A stretch of 64,000 nucleotides of DNA from Actibacterium sp. (GTDB lineage: Bacteria; Pseudomonadota; Alphaproteobacteria; Rhodobacterales; Rhodobacteraceae), in assembly GCA_016278325.1 (NCBI GenBank), contig JADQCB010000002.1, positions 62,001 to 126,000 on the forward strand. The letters run 5' to 3'. Positions 25,188 through 34,003 of this stretch are shown here, one piece after another; position 1 is the first letter of the stretch; each line of letters begins with the position of its first letter. Both the position numbers and the translations under genes were made by a program. Under the pieces are notes generated by a model. That model saw only the letters and a list, made by a program, of their open reading frames with translations. It was not told the DNA's origin and ran no database searches.

Positions 25188-26180
25188 TCAAGCTCCGGTG
25201 GTGGGAAGGTGATTGGCCGGCCGGCGCGGCGTCGGCCGCAACGCGCGGCGCAGGTGATGACCCAGCAGATGCCCCGGGAATCCGCGGGGATCGCCCGGCT
25301 TGCGTCCCGCCAGGAAACAGCGCAGGCGGTGGGCGGCGCCGCCCGAAAGGTTCGCCGCCGTCGCCAGCGCGGCATGGACGGCGCCGTGGTTCGCGGTGAA
25401 ATACCGCAGCCGGGAATCGAACCAATAGTCCGGCACCCGGTCCCAGACATCCATTCCGGTCGAGGCCGCCACCAGGTGCATCACCTCGCTTTCGCGCACG
25501 TAATGCGTGGCAATCCCGGCGCGCGCGGCGCGCAGGCACAGGTCGGTTTCCTCGAAATAGAGGAAGTACCCTTCGTCGAACAGGCCGATCCGGTCCAGCA
25601 CGTCCTGCCGGATCATCATGCTGGCCCCGGCCAGCCAGTCCACCGGCCCGCTGCTGTCGGGCACCGGCATCGGCACCACCCATTTCGCCAGCAGGCGGGT
25701 GATCGGGCCGATCCGCGCCGCCCCCTCGAACTCGCCCAGGATCGAGGGAAAGCGGAAGGTCGAGATTTGCGGCACCCGGTCGCGGCCATGCAGGCAACTG
25801 CCCGACAGGCCGACCTGCGGGTGGGCCTGCATGTAATCGACCAGCGCGCGGATCGCGTCGGGTTCGGGGAAGGCATCGGAATTGAGCAGATAGACGAAAT
25901 CGGGCTTCGATCCGTCGCGCAACCCGGCCCGGATCGCGGCGTTGTTGCCGGCGCCGAACCCGCCGTTAAACCCCGATTGCAGCACATGCACCCGGTCCGA
26001 CCAGCCCGATGCCGCAACATGCGCGGCCATCGCCTGATACGAGCCGTCCTGCGAGTCGTTGTCGACGATGACGATCTCGCCCGCGATACCCTGCATCGCG
26101 CCAAGCGCCGCTGCCGCCGCGTCGAGCGACATCTCCGGCGTGCGCCAGTTCACGATCACGGTCAGCACGCTGGCGGTCAT
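25188..26180 (-). CDS. GT2 family glycosyltransferase (rhamnosyltransferase-like)
   Basis: 330 residues, GT-A fold. Seen: LTVIVNWRTPEMSLDAAAA, IVIVDNDSQDGSYQAM, the GFNGGFGAGNNAAIRAG loop, the metal-binding LLNSDAFPEPDAI, and EGYFLYFEETDLCLRAARAG as the catalytic region; these are typical of WbbL-like rhamnosyltransferases. It is placed between the PKS (stop overlaps its start by four bases) and the NRPS (three-base gap), so all three are co-translated. This tight position suggests it either glycosylates the PKS/NRPS product or builds the glycan that receives it. The sugar is not known. Confidence 0.88.
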   Translation of the reverse strand: MTASVLTVIVNWRTPEMSLDAAAAALGAMQGIAGEIVIVDNDSQDGSYQAMAAHVAASGWSDRVHVLQSGFNGGFGAGNNAAIRAGLRDGSKPDFVYLLNSDAFPEPDAIRALVDYMQAHPQVGLSGSCLHGRDRVPQISTFRFPSILGEFEGAARIGPITRLLAKWVVPMPVPDSSGPVDWLAGASMMIRQDVLDRIGLFDEGYFLYFEETDLCLRAARAGIATHYVRESEVMHLVAASTGMDVWDRVPDYWFDSRLRYFTANHGAVHAALATAANLSGGAAHRLRCFLAGRKPGDPRGFPGHLLGHHLRRALRPTPRRPANHLPTTGA

Positions 26181-29100
26181 TCGGCGGCCTCGCGGCGGGG
26201 GGCGGCATGGCGGCGTTCGGCAGCGTCGAGCAGCCGCTTCATCCGCGCGGCCAGCACCCGCACATTGGGTTCGAGCACGATCGCATCGTGATCCCCCGGC
26301 ACCTCGATCACCTCAAGGCGCGGGGCGATCTCCGACCAGCCGTTATCGGACCGAACATAGGCACGTTGATCGCTGACCAGTCGATCCGGCGCGACCTGCC
26401 ACTTGCCCGACAGGGGCGGTCGGAACAAGGTCAGCGGCCCGTCCCACGGGCGCGTCCGATAGGCGCCGATCGCCTCAAGAAAGGCGTCACCCACCGCGAC
26501 ATTGTGAAAGGTCGGGGCGGCGCCGCCCGGATCGACCCGCTTGCGCCGTTTCTCGATCTCCCAACGCAGGCGGTTGCGCAGCCACCGCAGCGGATAGCCG
26601 GCGCCGCCGGCACGCAGTTCCAGCCACTGGATCATCGCCCGGTCCCGCAGGCTGAGCGGCGTGGGAACCGGCAGCGGCGTGTCCAGCAGAACCACCGCCG
26701 CGACCTCCTGGCCCGCCGCGTGCAATTGCTGGGCCACCTCGAAGGCCGCGATCCCCCCGCCCGAGAAACCGCCCACCATGTAGGGCCCTTCGGGCTGCAC
26801 CTGGCGCATCTCGGCGATATAGCTCGCCGCGGCCTCGGGGATCGACCGATACGGCGCCTCGTCGCCGAACAACCCACGCGCCCGCAGGCCATAGAACGGC
26901 CGCTCGGTGCCAAGCATCTGCCCCAGGTGGCGCAGGTTCAACACGTTGCCGAACATGCCGGCGATCATGAAGAACGGTGTTCCCGGCCCGCCGCTGCCCT
27001 GATGGATCGGCACCAGGTGGGTGAAGGTCTGCGCGCTGTCCTGCGCAACCGCCGCGTCATGCGACAACGGGGTGGCGCCACTGGCAGCGCGATGCTTTTC
27101 GATCAGGGCGGCGCATTTGCGGATCGTCGGCGCCTCGAACAGAACCGAGATCGGGAAATCCACCTGCCAGGTCTTGCGCACCAGCGCGAAGAGCCGCACC
27201 GCGATCAGCGAATGGCCGCCCAGATCGAAGAAACTGTCTTCGGCCCCGACTTCGCCGACGCCAAGCAATTCACTCCAGAACTCGGCCAGCTTCACCTCGA
27301 CCTCGGTCTGCGGCGCGACGAAGTCCTGGTCCAGCGCCGGGCGCTCGAATTCCTGCCCGCCGGGGTCGGCGGGCATCGCCATTTGCCCGGCCTCCAGGCA
27401 TAGCGCGTCGAGATCCAGCGAGGACACGACGACCTGCGCCTCGCCCGTTGCCAGCGCGCGGAAGAACGCCTCGGCCCCCTGCTCGGCATCGATCCCGCAG
27501 GCCAGCATCCGGCGCAAGCGCGCCTCGGCCGGGGATGGCTGGGCCGGCAATGGCGCGGCCGCGGGGGGTGGCGCGGGCGCGAACTGCAGCGCGCCTTCGA
27601 TCCGCTGAACGGCAAAGCCGTCGAACTCGACCAGCACGGTCCCGTCCGGCGCGGCGATGACCACGTCGAACACCGCCCGGCCGGTATCGGCGCGATTGTC
27701 GCCGGCATTGCGCACCCAGCTGACCAGCTCGGGCGGCAACGGGCCATGCACCCGCACCGCGTCACAGCCGACCGGCACCCACAGATGGTCGGGCGCATAA
27801 CCCGCGACCAAGGCCATCGCCCAGCCGGTCGCCATGTCGATCACCCCCGGCGGCAGCGCGAATCCCGCGCAGCCCGGCGGCAGGCGCAGATGCGCCAGGC
27901 CCTCGTGCCTGCCGGTGCGGGTCCGGACCAGCGCCCGCCAATGCGGCCCGAAGGCCAGATGCGCCTCTTGCGGGGCGCGCAACGTCTCGCCCGGGGCCGC
28001 TTCGACTGGCGCGGGCAGGCGCGCGGCGATCGCCGCCAGGTCCAGCGGTTCCGGCGCTGCCAGCCGGCCCGCCCGGACCGATGCCTCGGCATTGCGGATG
28101 AACCCGGCCTCGGGCCCGGCGCTGTCGAGGGTGATATCGTATCCCGCGGCCCGGCGCGCCAGGGTCAGGCGGATCTCGCTGACCGCATCGTCGGCCACGC
28201 CCAGCGGGCGCAGGAATTGCAGGTCGCGGATTTCGAAACTGCCCTCCTCGCCCTGCGCGGCCAGCGCCTCGGCCAGCAGTTCGGGCATCGCGGTTCCGGG
28301 CATCAGCGCCTCGCCGGTGGCAAGACGGTGCTCATCGAGAATCCAGCGCTCCCGGCTGCGCCAGCGGGCGGTGAACACCCGGTTGTCATCGGCGTCAAAG
28401 CCCGCCGCATCCAGCAGCGGGGCCGTGATCGGCTCGGGCGGCGACGGCGCGTGCTCGGCCAGCGCCTCGGCGGCCATGCCGACATCCGCCCAGATGCCCC
28501 AGTTGATCGCGATGACCCGCGTGCGCCCGCCGCGACGCGCCTTGGCGAAGGCGTTGAGATATTCGTTGGCGGCGACGTAATCGACCTGTCCCGCCGGCGC
28601 GGTGACCGTCGAGGTGGACGAGAACAGCACCATCCAGTCCAGCGTCCCATCGGGGAACAGCGCATCGAGCACCTGGAGACCATGCGCCTTGGGCGCCAGC
28701 ACCTCCTCGATCTGCATCGGCGTCTTGGCCGGGATCGGCGCATCGTCGATCACGCCCGCGGCATGCACCACGCCCGAGATCGGCCCGAACTGCGCCGTGG
28801 CCGCGTCCAGAACGCCGCGCATCTCTTCGATATTGGCAACGTCGGCGGCCAGGAGCAGCACCTTGCCTCCCGCCTCTTCAAGCCGCTGCACCGCGCGGAT
28901 CCTTTGCGCGACGCGATCGTGGGGCGCGCTGTTGCGCAGCCGCGCCGGCCATGTCTCGCGCGGCGGCAATGCCTGACGCGACACCAGAACGATCCGCGCA
29001 GCGTGGCGCCGGATCAGCGCCTCGGCCAGGGTCAGGCCGATGCCGCCGAAGCCCCCGGTGATCAGCACCGCCTCGCCATCGGTAATCGCCGGGGTCTGCG

Positions 29101-32100
29101 GCGCGGCCAGCGGCATCGGGCGGAAGGATTGTTCCAGCCGTCGACCGCCGCGCATGGCGGCCACCGTGTTGGCGGGCCGGGCAAGAAGCTCTTCCAGCAC
29201 CGGCGCGACCTGCGCCGCGGCCGCCAGCCCTGGATCGAGATCGAGAACGGCACAGCTCACGCCCGACATTTCGTGCGGGATCACCCGCGCCGGGCCCATG
29301 ATCGTGCTCTTTTCGGGATGGCGCAGCGGCTCGGCACGGACCTGCATCGCTCCGCTGGTCAGGATGCCCAGATGCAGATCGCCGCAATCGGCCTCGGCCC
29401 AGGCCTGCGCGAAATGGAACAGGCTCCAGAATCCCTGTTCCTGGACCCGGTGAAAGAAGCTCGATCCGGGCCGGAAACTTTCATCGGCGGTCACCAGCCA
29501 CAGATGCGCGACGCGGCTGGGCAGACGATCCCGCGCGGCCAGGTCGTCCAGCAGCGCGTCATAGCCTTCGCGCCCGCCTTCCGGCGCGATCACATAGTCG
29601 TCCGCGCCGATGCGGGCAAAACCATCGCCCGGGCGCAGCGTGCAGACCGCGTGTCCCGCGGAACGCAGCCGCGCGATCAGCGGATCGGCCAGCCCGGCGT
29701 CATCGGCGAAGATCAACCAGCGCTCGGGCGCCGCCTCGGACAGATCGCCGCCGATATCGACCTCGCATTCGGCATAGCGCGGGGTCCAGACCGGGTGCCA
29801 GCCCCAGTCCGACAGGTTCTCGATCCGGGCGGACAGGGTCGCGTCATCCTGTGGCCGCTGCGCGGCGGGGGCGACGTAATAGGGCGCGCGCTGAAAGGCA
29901 TAGCCCGGCAGCGGCACGCGGTTGCGCCGCGCCTCGCCCCAGTACTGGCCCCAGTCGAAATCGCCACCCAGCGCCCAGACGCGCCCCAGCGCGGCCAGGA
30001 AAAACGCGTCATCGGCGGCGTCATCCTCTGGGTGGCGCAGGGTGGCGACGACCTGGTCCGGGCGCAGCCCGTCATGCTGGCAGATGAACGAGGACAGCGC
30101 CCGCCCCGGGCCGACCTCCAGATAGATGCGCGACGGAATGGCGGCCAGGGTGCTCAGCCCATCGGCGAACCGCACTTCATGACGCAGGTGATCGACCCAG
30201 TATTCCGGATCGGTGGCCTGTGCCTCGGTGATGAACACGCCGGTGCGGTTCGAGATGAACGGAATATCGGGCGGCGACAGGCGGATCCTGTGCAGATAAT
30301 CGCGGAACCGTCCCAGGATCGGCTCCAGCATGTGCGAATGGGCGGCCACGTCGATCGGGATGCGGCGATACTCGATCCCGCGTGCGGCCAGATCGGCGGC
30401 CAGGGCTTCGAGCGCGGCATCGGGGCCGCTGGCCACCGACAGGCCCGGCGCGTTTATCGCCGCCAGGTCAAGATCCTCGCCCAGCAGCGGGCGCAGCTGC
30501 GCCGCGGGCATCGCCACCGACAGCATGCCCCCCGCCGGCACTTCGTCGAAAAGCCGGCCGCGCAGATGCACCAGGCCGATGCAATCCTCGAACCCGATCA
30601 CCCCGGCAAGACAGGCGGCCGTGTTCTCGCCCATGGAATGGCCGATCATCGCACCGGGGTTGACGCCCCAGCCCATCCACAACCGGGCCAGGGCGTATTC
30701 GGTGATCATGATCAGCGGAAGCTGGACCGAAGGACGGCGCAACCGCGCCTCGGCCCAGTCCAGGTGGTCCGGATCGGGCAGCCAGATCGCGCGCGGGTCG
30801 TAATCCACCAGCTTCTCAAGCGCTGCCAGTCCCCGATCCATCCATTCGGCGAAGACCGGCTCGGTTTCATAAAGATCGCGGGCCATACCGGCGTATTGCG
30901 CGCCGCCGCCGGGGAACATGAACACGGTTTCGGGCGTGCCGGCCAGGCGACAATGGGTGAAAACCCGGCGCGGGTCGTTCTGCTCCAGCAGGGTGGCGGC
31001 CTGCTGATGGGTCTCGGCCACCAGGACCCGGCGCTTGTCGAAGGCATGGCGGCCCTGTTTCAGGGTCCAGGCGATATCGGCCAGCGGCTGTTCGGGATGG
31101 GCGCGAAGATGCGTCGCCAGGGCCTGCGCGTTGGCATCGAGCGCGGCCTTGCTGCGGCCCGACACAACCAGCAGTTCGAACGGCCAGTCCGACGGCTGGG
31201 AGGCCGGGCGCGCCGGCGCCTCTTCCAGCACGGCATGGGCATTGGTGCCACCCACCCCCAGCGCGTTCACCCCCGCACGCCGCGGCCGGCCCCGGTCGGG
31301 CCAGTCCGCCAGCCGGTCGGCCACCCGGAACGGCGAACCGGCGAAGTCGATCGCCGGATTGGGCGCCTCATAGCCCAGCGAGGGCGGGATCTGCCGGTGA
31401 TGCAGCGCCAGCGCTGTCTTGATCAACCCGGCCACGCCGGCGGCGGTATCCAGATGGCCGATATTGGTCTTGACCGAGCCGATGCGGCAGAAATCGGCCG
31501 CATCCGTGCTGCGCCGGAACGCATCGCTCAGCGCGGCCACCTCGATCGGGTCGCCCAGATAGGTGCCGGTGCCGTGACATTCCACATAATCCACCGTGTC
31601 GGCGGAAATGCCGGCCATCGCCTGCGCCTCTGCCACGGCGTCGGCCTGCCCCTCGACCGAGGGCGCCAGGTAGCCGGCCTTGGCCGCCCCGTCGTTGTTG
31701 ACCGCGGTGCCCTTGATGACGGCCCAGACATGGTCGCCATCGCGCCGGGCATCGGCCAGACGGCGCAGCACCACCGCCCCCGCGCCCGAGCCGAAGACCG
31801 TGCCCTGCGCGCGATGATCGAAGGCGTGGCACTGGCCGTCGGGCGAGAGAACCTCGCCCGGCTTGTAGACATAGCCGCGGCCCTGCGGGATCTCGATCGT
31901 CACCCCGCCGGCGATGGCCATGTCGCATTCCCCGGTCAGCAGGGACTGGACCGCGTAATGCGTCGCCACGAGCGATGTCGAACAGGCGGTCTGAAGGTTC
32001 ACCGACGGCCCCTTCAGATCGAAGACATGGCTGATCCGGGTCGCCAGGAAATCCTTGTCGTTCCCGGTATGACGCAGCAGGAACATGCCGGTTTCGTCGA

Positions 32101-32584
32101 CCAGGTCGGTATTCGAACAGATATTGAAATAGAAATAGCTGCCCATCCCGCAGCCGACGAAGACACCGACCGGGCCGGTTTCGGCGTCCGGCGGATGGCC
32201 GGCATTCTCCATCGCTTCCCAGGCCACTTCCAGCATCTGGCGGTGCTGGGGGTCCATGATCGCGGCCTCCTTGGGCGAAAGCCCGAAAAAGCCGGCATCG
32301 AAATCGGCGAACCCCTCCAGCGGGGCGGCGAAGGGCACGTAATCGGCGCGCTCCAGCAGGTTCGGCGATTCGCCCGCCGCCTCGAGCGCGGCCCGGTCCA
32401 GGCGGCGGATCGCGCAGACACCATCGCGCAGATTGGTCCAGAACGCATCGGCCGAGGCCGCGCCTGGCATATGCGCCGCCAGCCCGACGATCGCGATGTC
32501 CTGATCGTCGCCCGCGCCATTGTCTTGCATATCGTCACTCACGGCCTGCTCCGCTCCGTCCGGCAATTGCTCCCGCCCTGCCAT
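26177..32584 (-). CDS. type I polyketide synthase, KS-AT-KR-DH-ACP-TE
   Basis: 2135 residues. KS ~25-450 (TACSTSLVATH with Cys ~200, ECHGTGTYLGDP, NIGHLDTAAG). AT ~540-840 (MIGHSMGENTAA ~645; specificity loop reads DVAAHS, neither the usual malonyl nor methylmalonyl form). KR ~860-1390 including its structural half (LITGGFGGIGLTLAEAL ~1170, Ser/Tyr in FSSTSTV and DYVAANEYL; HAAGVIDD resembles the B-type signature). A hot-dog dehydratase-like domain ~1405-1690 (DEHRLATGEALMPG, GVIDMATGWA). ACP ~1790 (DLGGHSLIAV) and TE ~1870-2120 (GGFSGGGIAAFE, GDHDAIV). DH after KR is not the modular order; it recalls PfaA or enediyne synthases. No ER. A GTG at 32542 is an alternative start. It may extend the NRPS-bound unit. 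Confidence 0.9.
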   Translation of the reverse strand: MAGREQLPDGAEQAVSDDMQDNGAGDDQDIAIVGLAAHMPGAASADAFWTNLRDGVCAIRRLDRAALEAAGESPNLLERADYVPFAAPLEGFADFDAGFFGLSPKEAAIMDPQHRQMLEVAWEAMENAGHPPDAETGPVGVFVGCGMGSYFYFNICSNTDLVDETGMFLLRHTGNDKDFLATRISHVFDLKGPSVNLQTACSTSLVATHYAVQSLLTGECDMAIAGGVTIEIPQGRGYVYKPGEVLSPDGQCHAFDHRAQGTVFGSGAGAVVLRRLADARRDGDHVWAVIKGTAVNNDGAAKAGYLAPSVEGQADAVAEAQAMAGISADTVDYVECHGTGTYLGDPIEVAALSDAFRRSTDAADFCRIGSVKTNIGHLDTAAGVAGLIKTALALHHRQIPPSLGYEAPNPAIDFAGSPFRVADRLADWPDRGRPRRAGVNALGVGGTNAHAVLEEAPARPASQPSDWPFELLVVSGRSKAALDANAQALATHLRAHPEQPLADIAWTLKQGRHAFDKRRVLVAETHQQAATLLEQNDPRRVFTHCRLAGTPETVFMFPGGGAQYAGMARDLYETEPVFAEWMDRGLAALEKLVDYDPRAIWLPDPDHLDWAEARLRRPSVQLPLIMITEYALARLWMGWGVNPGAMIGHSMGENTAACLAGVIGFEDCIGLVHLRGRLFDEVPAGGMLSVAMPAAQLRPLLGEDLDLAAINAPGLSVASGPDAALEALAADLAARGIEYRRIPIDVAAHSHMLEPILGRFRDYLHRIRLSPPDIPFISNRTGVFITEAQATDPEYWVDHLRHEVRFADGLSTLAAIPSRIYLEVGPGRALSSFICQHDGLRPDQVVATLRHPEDDAADDAFFLAALGRVWALGGDFDWGQYWGEARRNRVPLPGYAFQRAPYYVAPAAQRPQDDATLSARIENLSDWGWHPVWTPRYAECEVDIGGDLSEAAPERWLIFADDAGLADPLIARLRSAGHAVCTLRPGDGFARIGADDYVIAPEGGREGYDALLDDLAARDRLPSRVAHLWLVTADESFRPGSSFFHRVQEQGFWSLFHFAQAWAEADCGDLHLGILTSGAMQVRAEPLRHPEKSTIMGPARVIPHEMSGVSCAVLDLDPGLAAAAQVAPVLEELLARPANTVAAMRGGRRLEQSFRPMPLAAPQTPAITDGEAVLITGGFGGIGLTLAEALIRRHAARIVLVSRQALPPRETWPARLRNSAPHDRVAQRIRAVQRLEEAGGKVLLLAADVANIEEMRGVLDAATAQFGPISGVVHAAGVIDDAPIPAKTPMQIEEVLAPKAHGLQVLDALFPDGTLDWMVLFSSTSTVTAPAGQVDYVAANEYLNAFAKARRGGRTRVIAINWGIWADVGMAAEALAEHAPSPPEPITAPLLDAAGFDADDNRVFTARWRSRERWILDEHRLATGEALMPGTAMPELLAEALAAQGEEGSFEIRDLQFLRPLGVADDAVSEIRLTLARRAAGYDITLDSAGPEAGFIRNAEASVRAGRLAAPEPLDLAAIAARLPAPVEAAPGETLRAPQEAHLAFGPHWRALVRTRTGRHEGLAHLRLPPGCAGFALPPGVIDMATGWAMALVAGYAPDHLWVPVGCDAVRVHGPLPPELVSWVRNAGDNRADTGRAVFDVVIAAPDGTVLVEFDGFAVQRIEGALQFAPAPPPAAAPLPAQPSPAEARLRRMLACGIDAEQGAEAFFRALATGEAQVVVSSLDLDALCLEAGQMAMPADPGGQEFERPALDQDFVAPQTEVEVKLAEFWSELLGVGEVGAEDSFFDLGGHSLIAVRLFALVRKTWQVDFPISVLFEAPTIRKCAALIEKHRAASGATPLSHDAAVAQDSAQTFTHLVPIHQGSGGPGTPFFMIAGMFGNVLNLRHLGQMLGTERPFYGLRARGLFGDEAPYRSIPEAAASYIAEMRQVQPEGPYMVGGFSGGGIAAFEVAQQLHAAGQEVAAVVLLDTPLPVPTPLSLRDRAMIQWLELRAGGAGYPLRWLRNRLRWEIEKRRKRVDPGGAAPTFHNVAVGDAFLEAIGAYRTRPWDGPLTLFRPPLSGKWQVAPDRLVSDQRAYVRSDNGWSEIAPRLEVIEVPGDHDAIVLEPNVRVLAARMKRLLDAAERRHAAPRREAAE

Positions 32585-32641
32585 CGTTTTTCGTCCATTT
32601 ATGGGCAGTGAGTCGACAAATTTGCAGCATCCCTGCCCCCG

Positions 32642-34003
32642 TCAGCCCTTGTCGAGCGCGATGATCGCGCCCCAGTTCACCCACAGCGCGACCGCCCCCA
32701 GCAGCGCGCCGATCAAGGCAAAGCGAAGATCGTGGCGTGGATCCCAGGCGCCCTTGTTCCGGGCAAGCCAGATCAGCACCGGATAGGCCGCCAGATACGC
32801 CAGGCCCTGGCCGATCAACGCGCCGGGCAGGCCGGCCAGGCTGGTGCCGATAACCAGGGCGGCCACGATCAGCACCGCGCGCACGGCCACGAACGCGAAG
32901 AAGCGCCGGGAATCGCCAACGGCCAGCGCCGCCTGGTCATAGCTCAGGCCGATCAGCGCCGGGATCTGGGCAACGGCGATCAGCGTCACCACGCCGCCGG
33001 CCGCCAGATAGCGCGGATCGTAAAGCGCCATGATGATCGTGACGCCGAAGATCGCCACCAGCGCGTTCAGCCCCAGCAGCCCGCCCGTCACCAGCCGACG
33101 CACCCGGGCCAGCCGGACGAAATTCTCGGCCGACGCCGCCGGCGGGCTGTCGCGATAGAGCGGCAACATCAGCTTGGGCACCACCGCCACGCCCAGCAGC
33201 AGCGGGAAACTGGCCCAGAAATAGCCGATATTGTAGATCCCGAATTCCGCCGTCGACAGGTATCCGCCGATGACGACCTTGTCGGCCTGGTTTATCACGA
33301 AACCGCAGACCGTGGACAGGAAGATCCATTTGCCGAATTGGATCAGCTCGTGCACCGCGACCGTTTCCCAACGCAGCCGATTATGCAGGCCCGGCAGGAA
33401 CAGGTCGAAAAGAACCAGCTTGAGCAGGGATGAGAAAAGCCCGCTCAGCACCAGCGCCCAGACCGATCGCAGCCACCAGGCCAGCCCGACCGCGACGATG
33501 AGTCCGGCCAGCTGGATCGCCAACCCCAGAACGGTCAAGCGGCCTGCCCTGAGATGCCGGTTGGCGGTGTCCTCGCGCGTCGTCACGAACCCCTCGATGA
33601 CCAGGGTCAAAGCCGCCACCGGCAGGTAATGGACAAGGTCGGGTTCGCCGAAATACAGCGATATCGGCCAGGCCAGCGCACAGGCCACGCCCCAAAGGGC
33701 AAACCCGCGGATGATCTGGATCGTCCAGGCCGTGTTCAGGAAATCGGGATCGTCACCGCGCTTGCTGTGCATGATCGCCGGGCTCACGCCGACATCCGAG
33801 AACATCGCCAGCCCGGTCAGGAAGACCGAGACCATGGCCATCACCCCGAACGCCTCGGGGAACAGCAACCGGGTCAGGATCAGGTTCGAGCCCAGCCGCA
33901 AGACCTGCTGCGCGCCGAAGCCGAACACGTTCAGGGTCGAAGCGCGCAACGCGCGCTGCATCAGCCCCTCGCCCCGGGCGGCCTTGAGAACGGCCGCGAT
34001 CAT
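32642..34003 (-). CDS. oligosaccharide flippase (Wzx/MOP superfamily)
   Basis: 453 residues with about twelve hydrophobic helices, among them LGLAIQLAGLIVAVGLAWWL and VVTLIAVAQIPALIGL. Early segments NVFGFGAQQVLRLGSNLILTRLLFPEAFGV and ANRHLRAGRL are typical of the polysaccharide-synthesis MOP proteins that flip undecaprenyl-linked oligosaccharides. The ATG at 34003 overlaps the previous stop (ATGA) and has GGAG/AGGGG upstream; an ATG five codons earlier is possible. It is 57 bases before the PKS on the same strand, which ties the assembly-line genes to lipid-linked sugar export. Confidence 0.87.
   Translation of the reverse strand: MIAAVLKAARGEGLMQRALRASTLNVFGFGAQQVLRLGSNLILTRLLFPEAFGVMAMVSVFLTGLAMFSDVGVSPAIMHSKRGDDPDFLNTAWTIQIIRGFALWGVACALAWPISLYFGEPDLVHYLPVAALTLVIEGFVTTREDTANRHLRAGRLTVLGLAIQLAGLIVAVGLAWWLRSVWALVLSGLFSSLLKLVLFDLFLPGLHNRLRWETVAVHELIQFGKWIFLSTVCGFVINQADKVVIGGYLSTAEFGIYNIGYFWASFPLLLGVAVVPKLMLPLYRDSPPAASAENFVRLARVRRLVTGGLLGLNALVAIFGVTIIMALYDPRYLAAGGVVTLIAVAQIPALIGLSYDQAALAVGDSRRFFAFVAVRAVLIVAALVIGTSLAGLPGALIGQGLAYLAAYPVLIWLARNKGAWDPRHDLRFALIGALLGAVALWVNWGAIIALDKG

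Noticed and set aside
20010-26291. A 2093-codon open frame on the plus strand
   Set aside because: It lies antisense to the NRPS, GT2 and PPTase genes. Its translation is rich in Arg, Pro and Gly without any family motif; it is stop-free only because of high GC in the third codon position of the real genes.
27746-32611. A 1621-codon open frame on the plus strand
   Set aside because: Antisense to the PKS, whose domains are complete on the minus strand. No recognisable motif or ribosome site.
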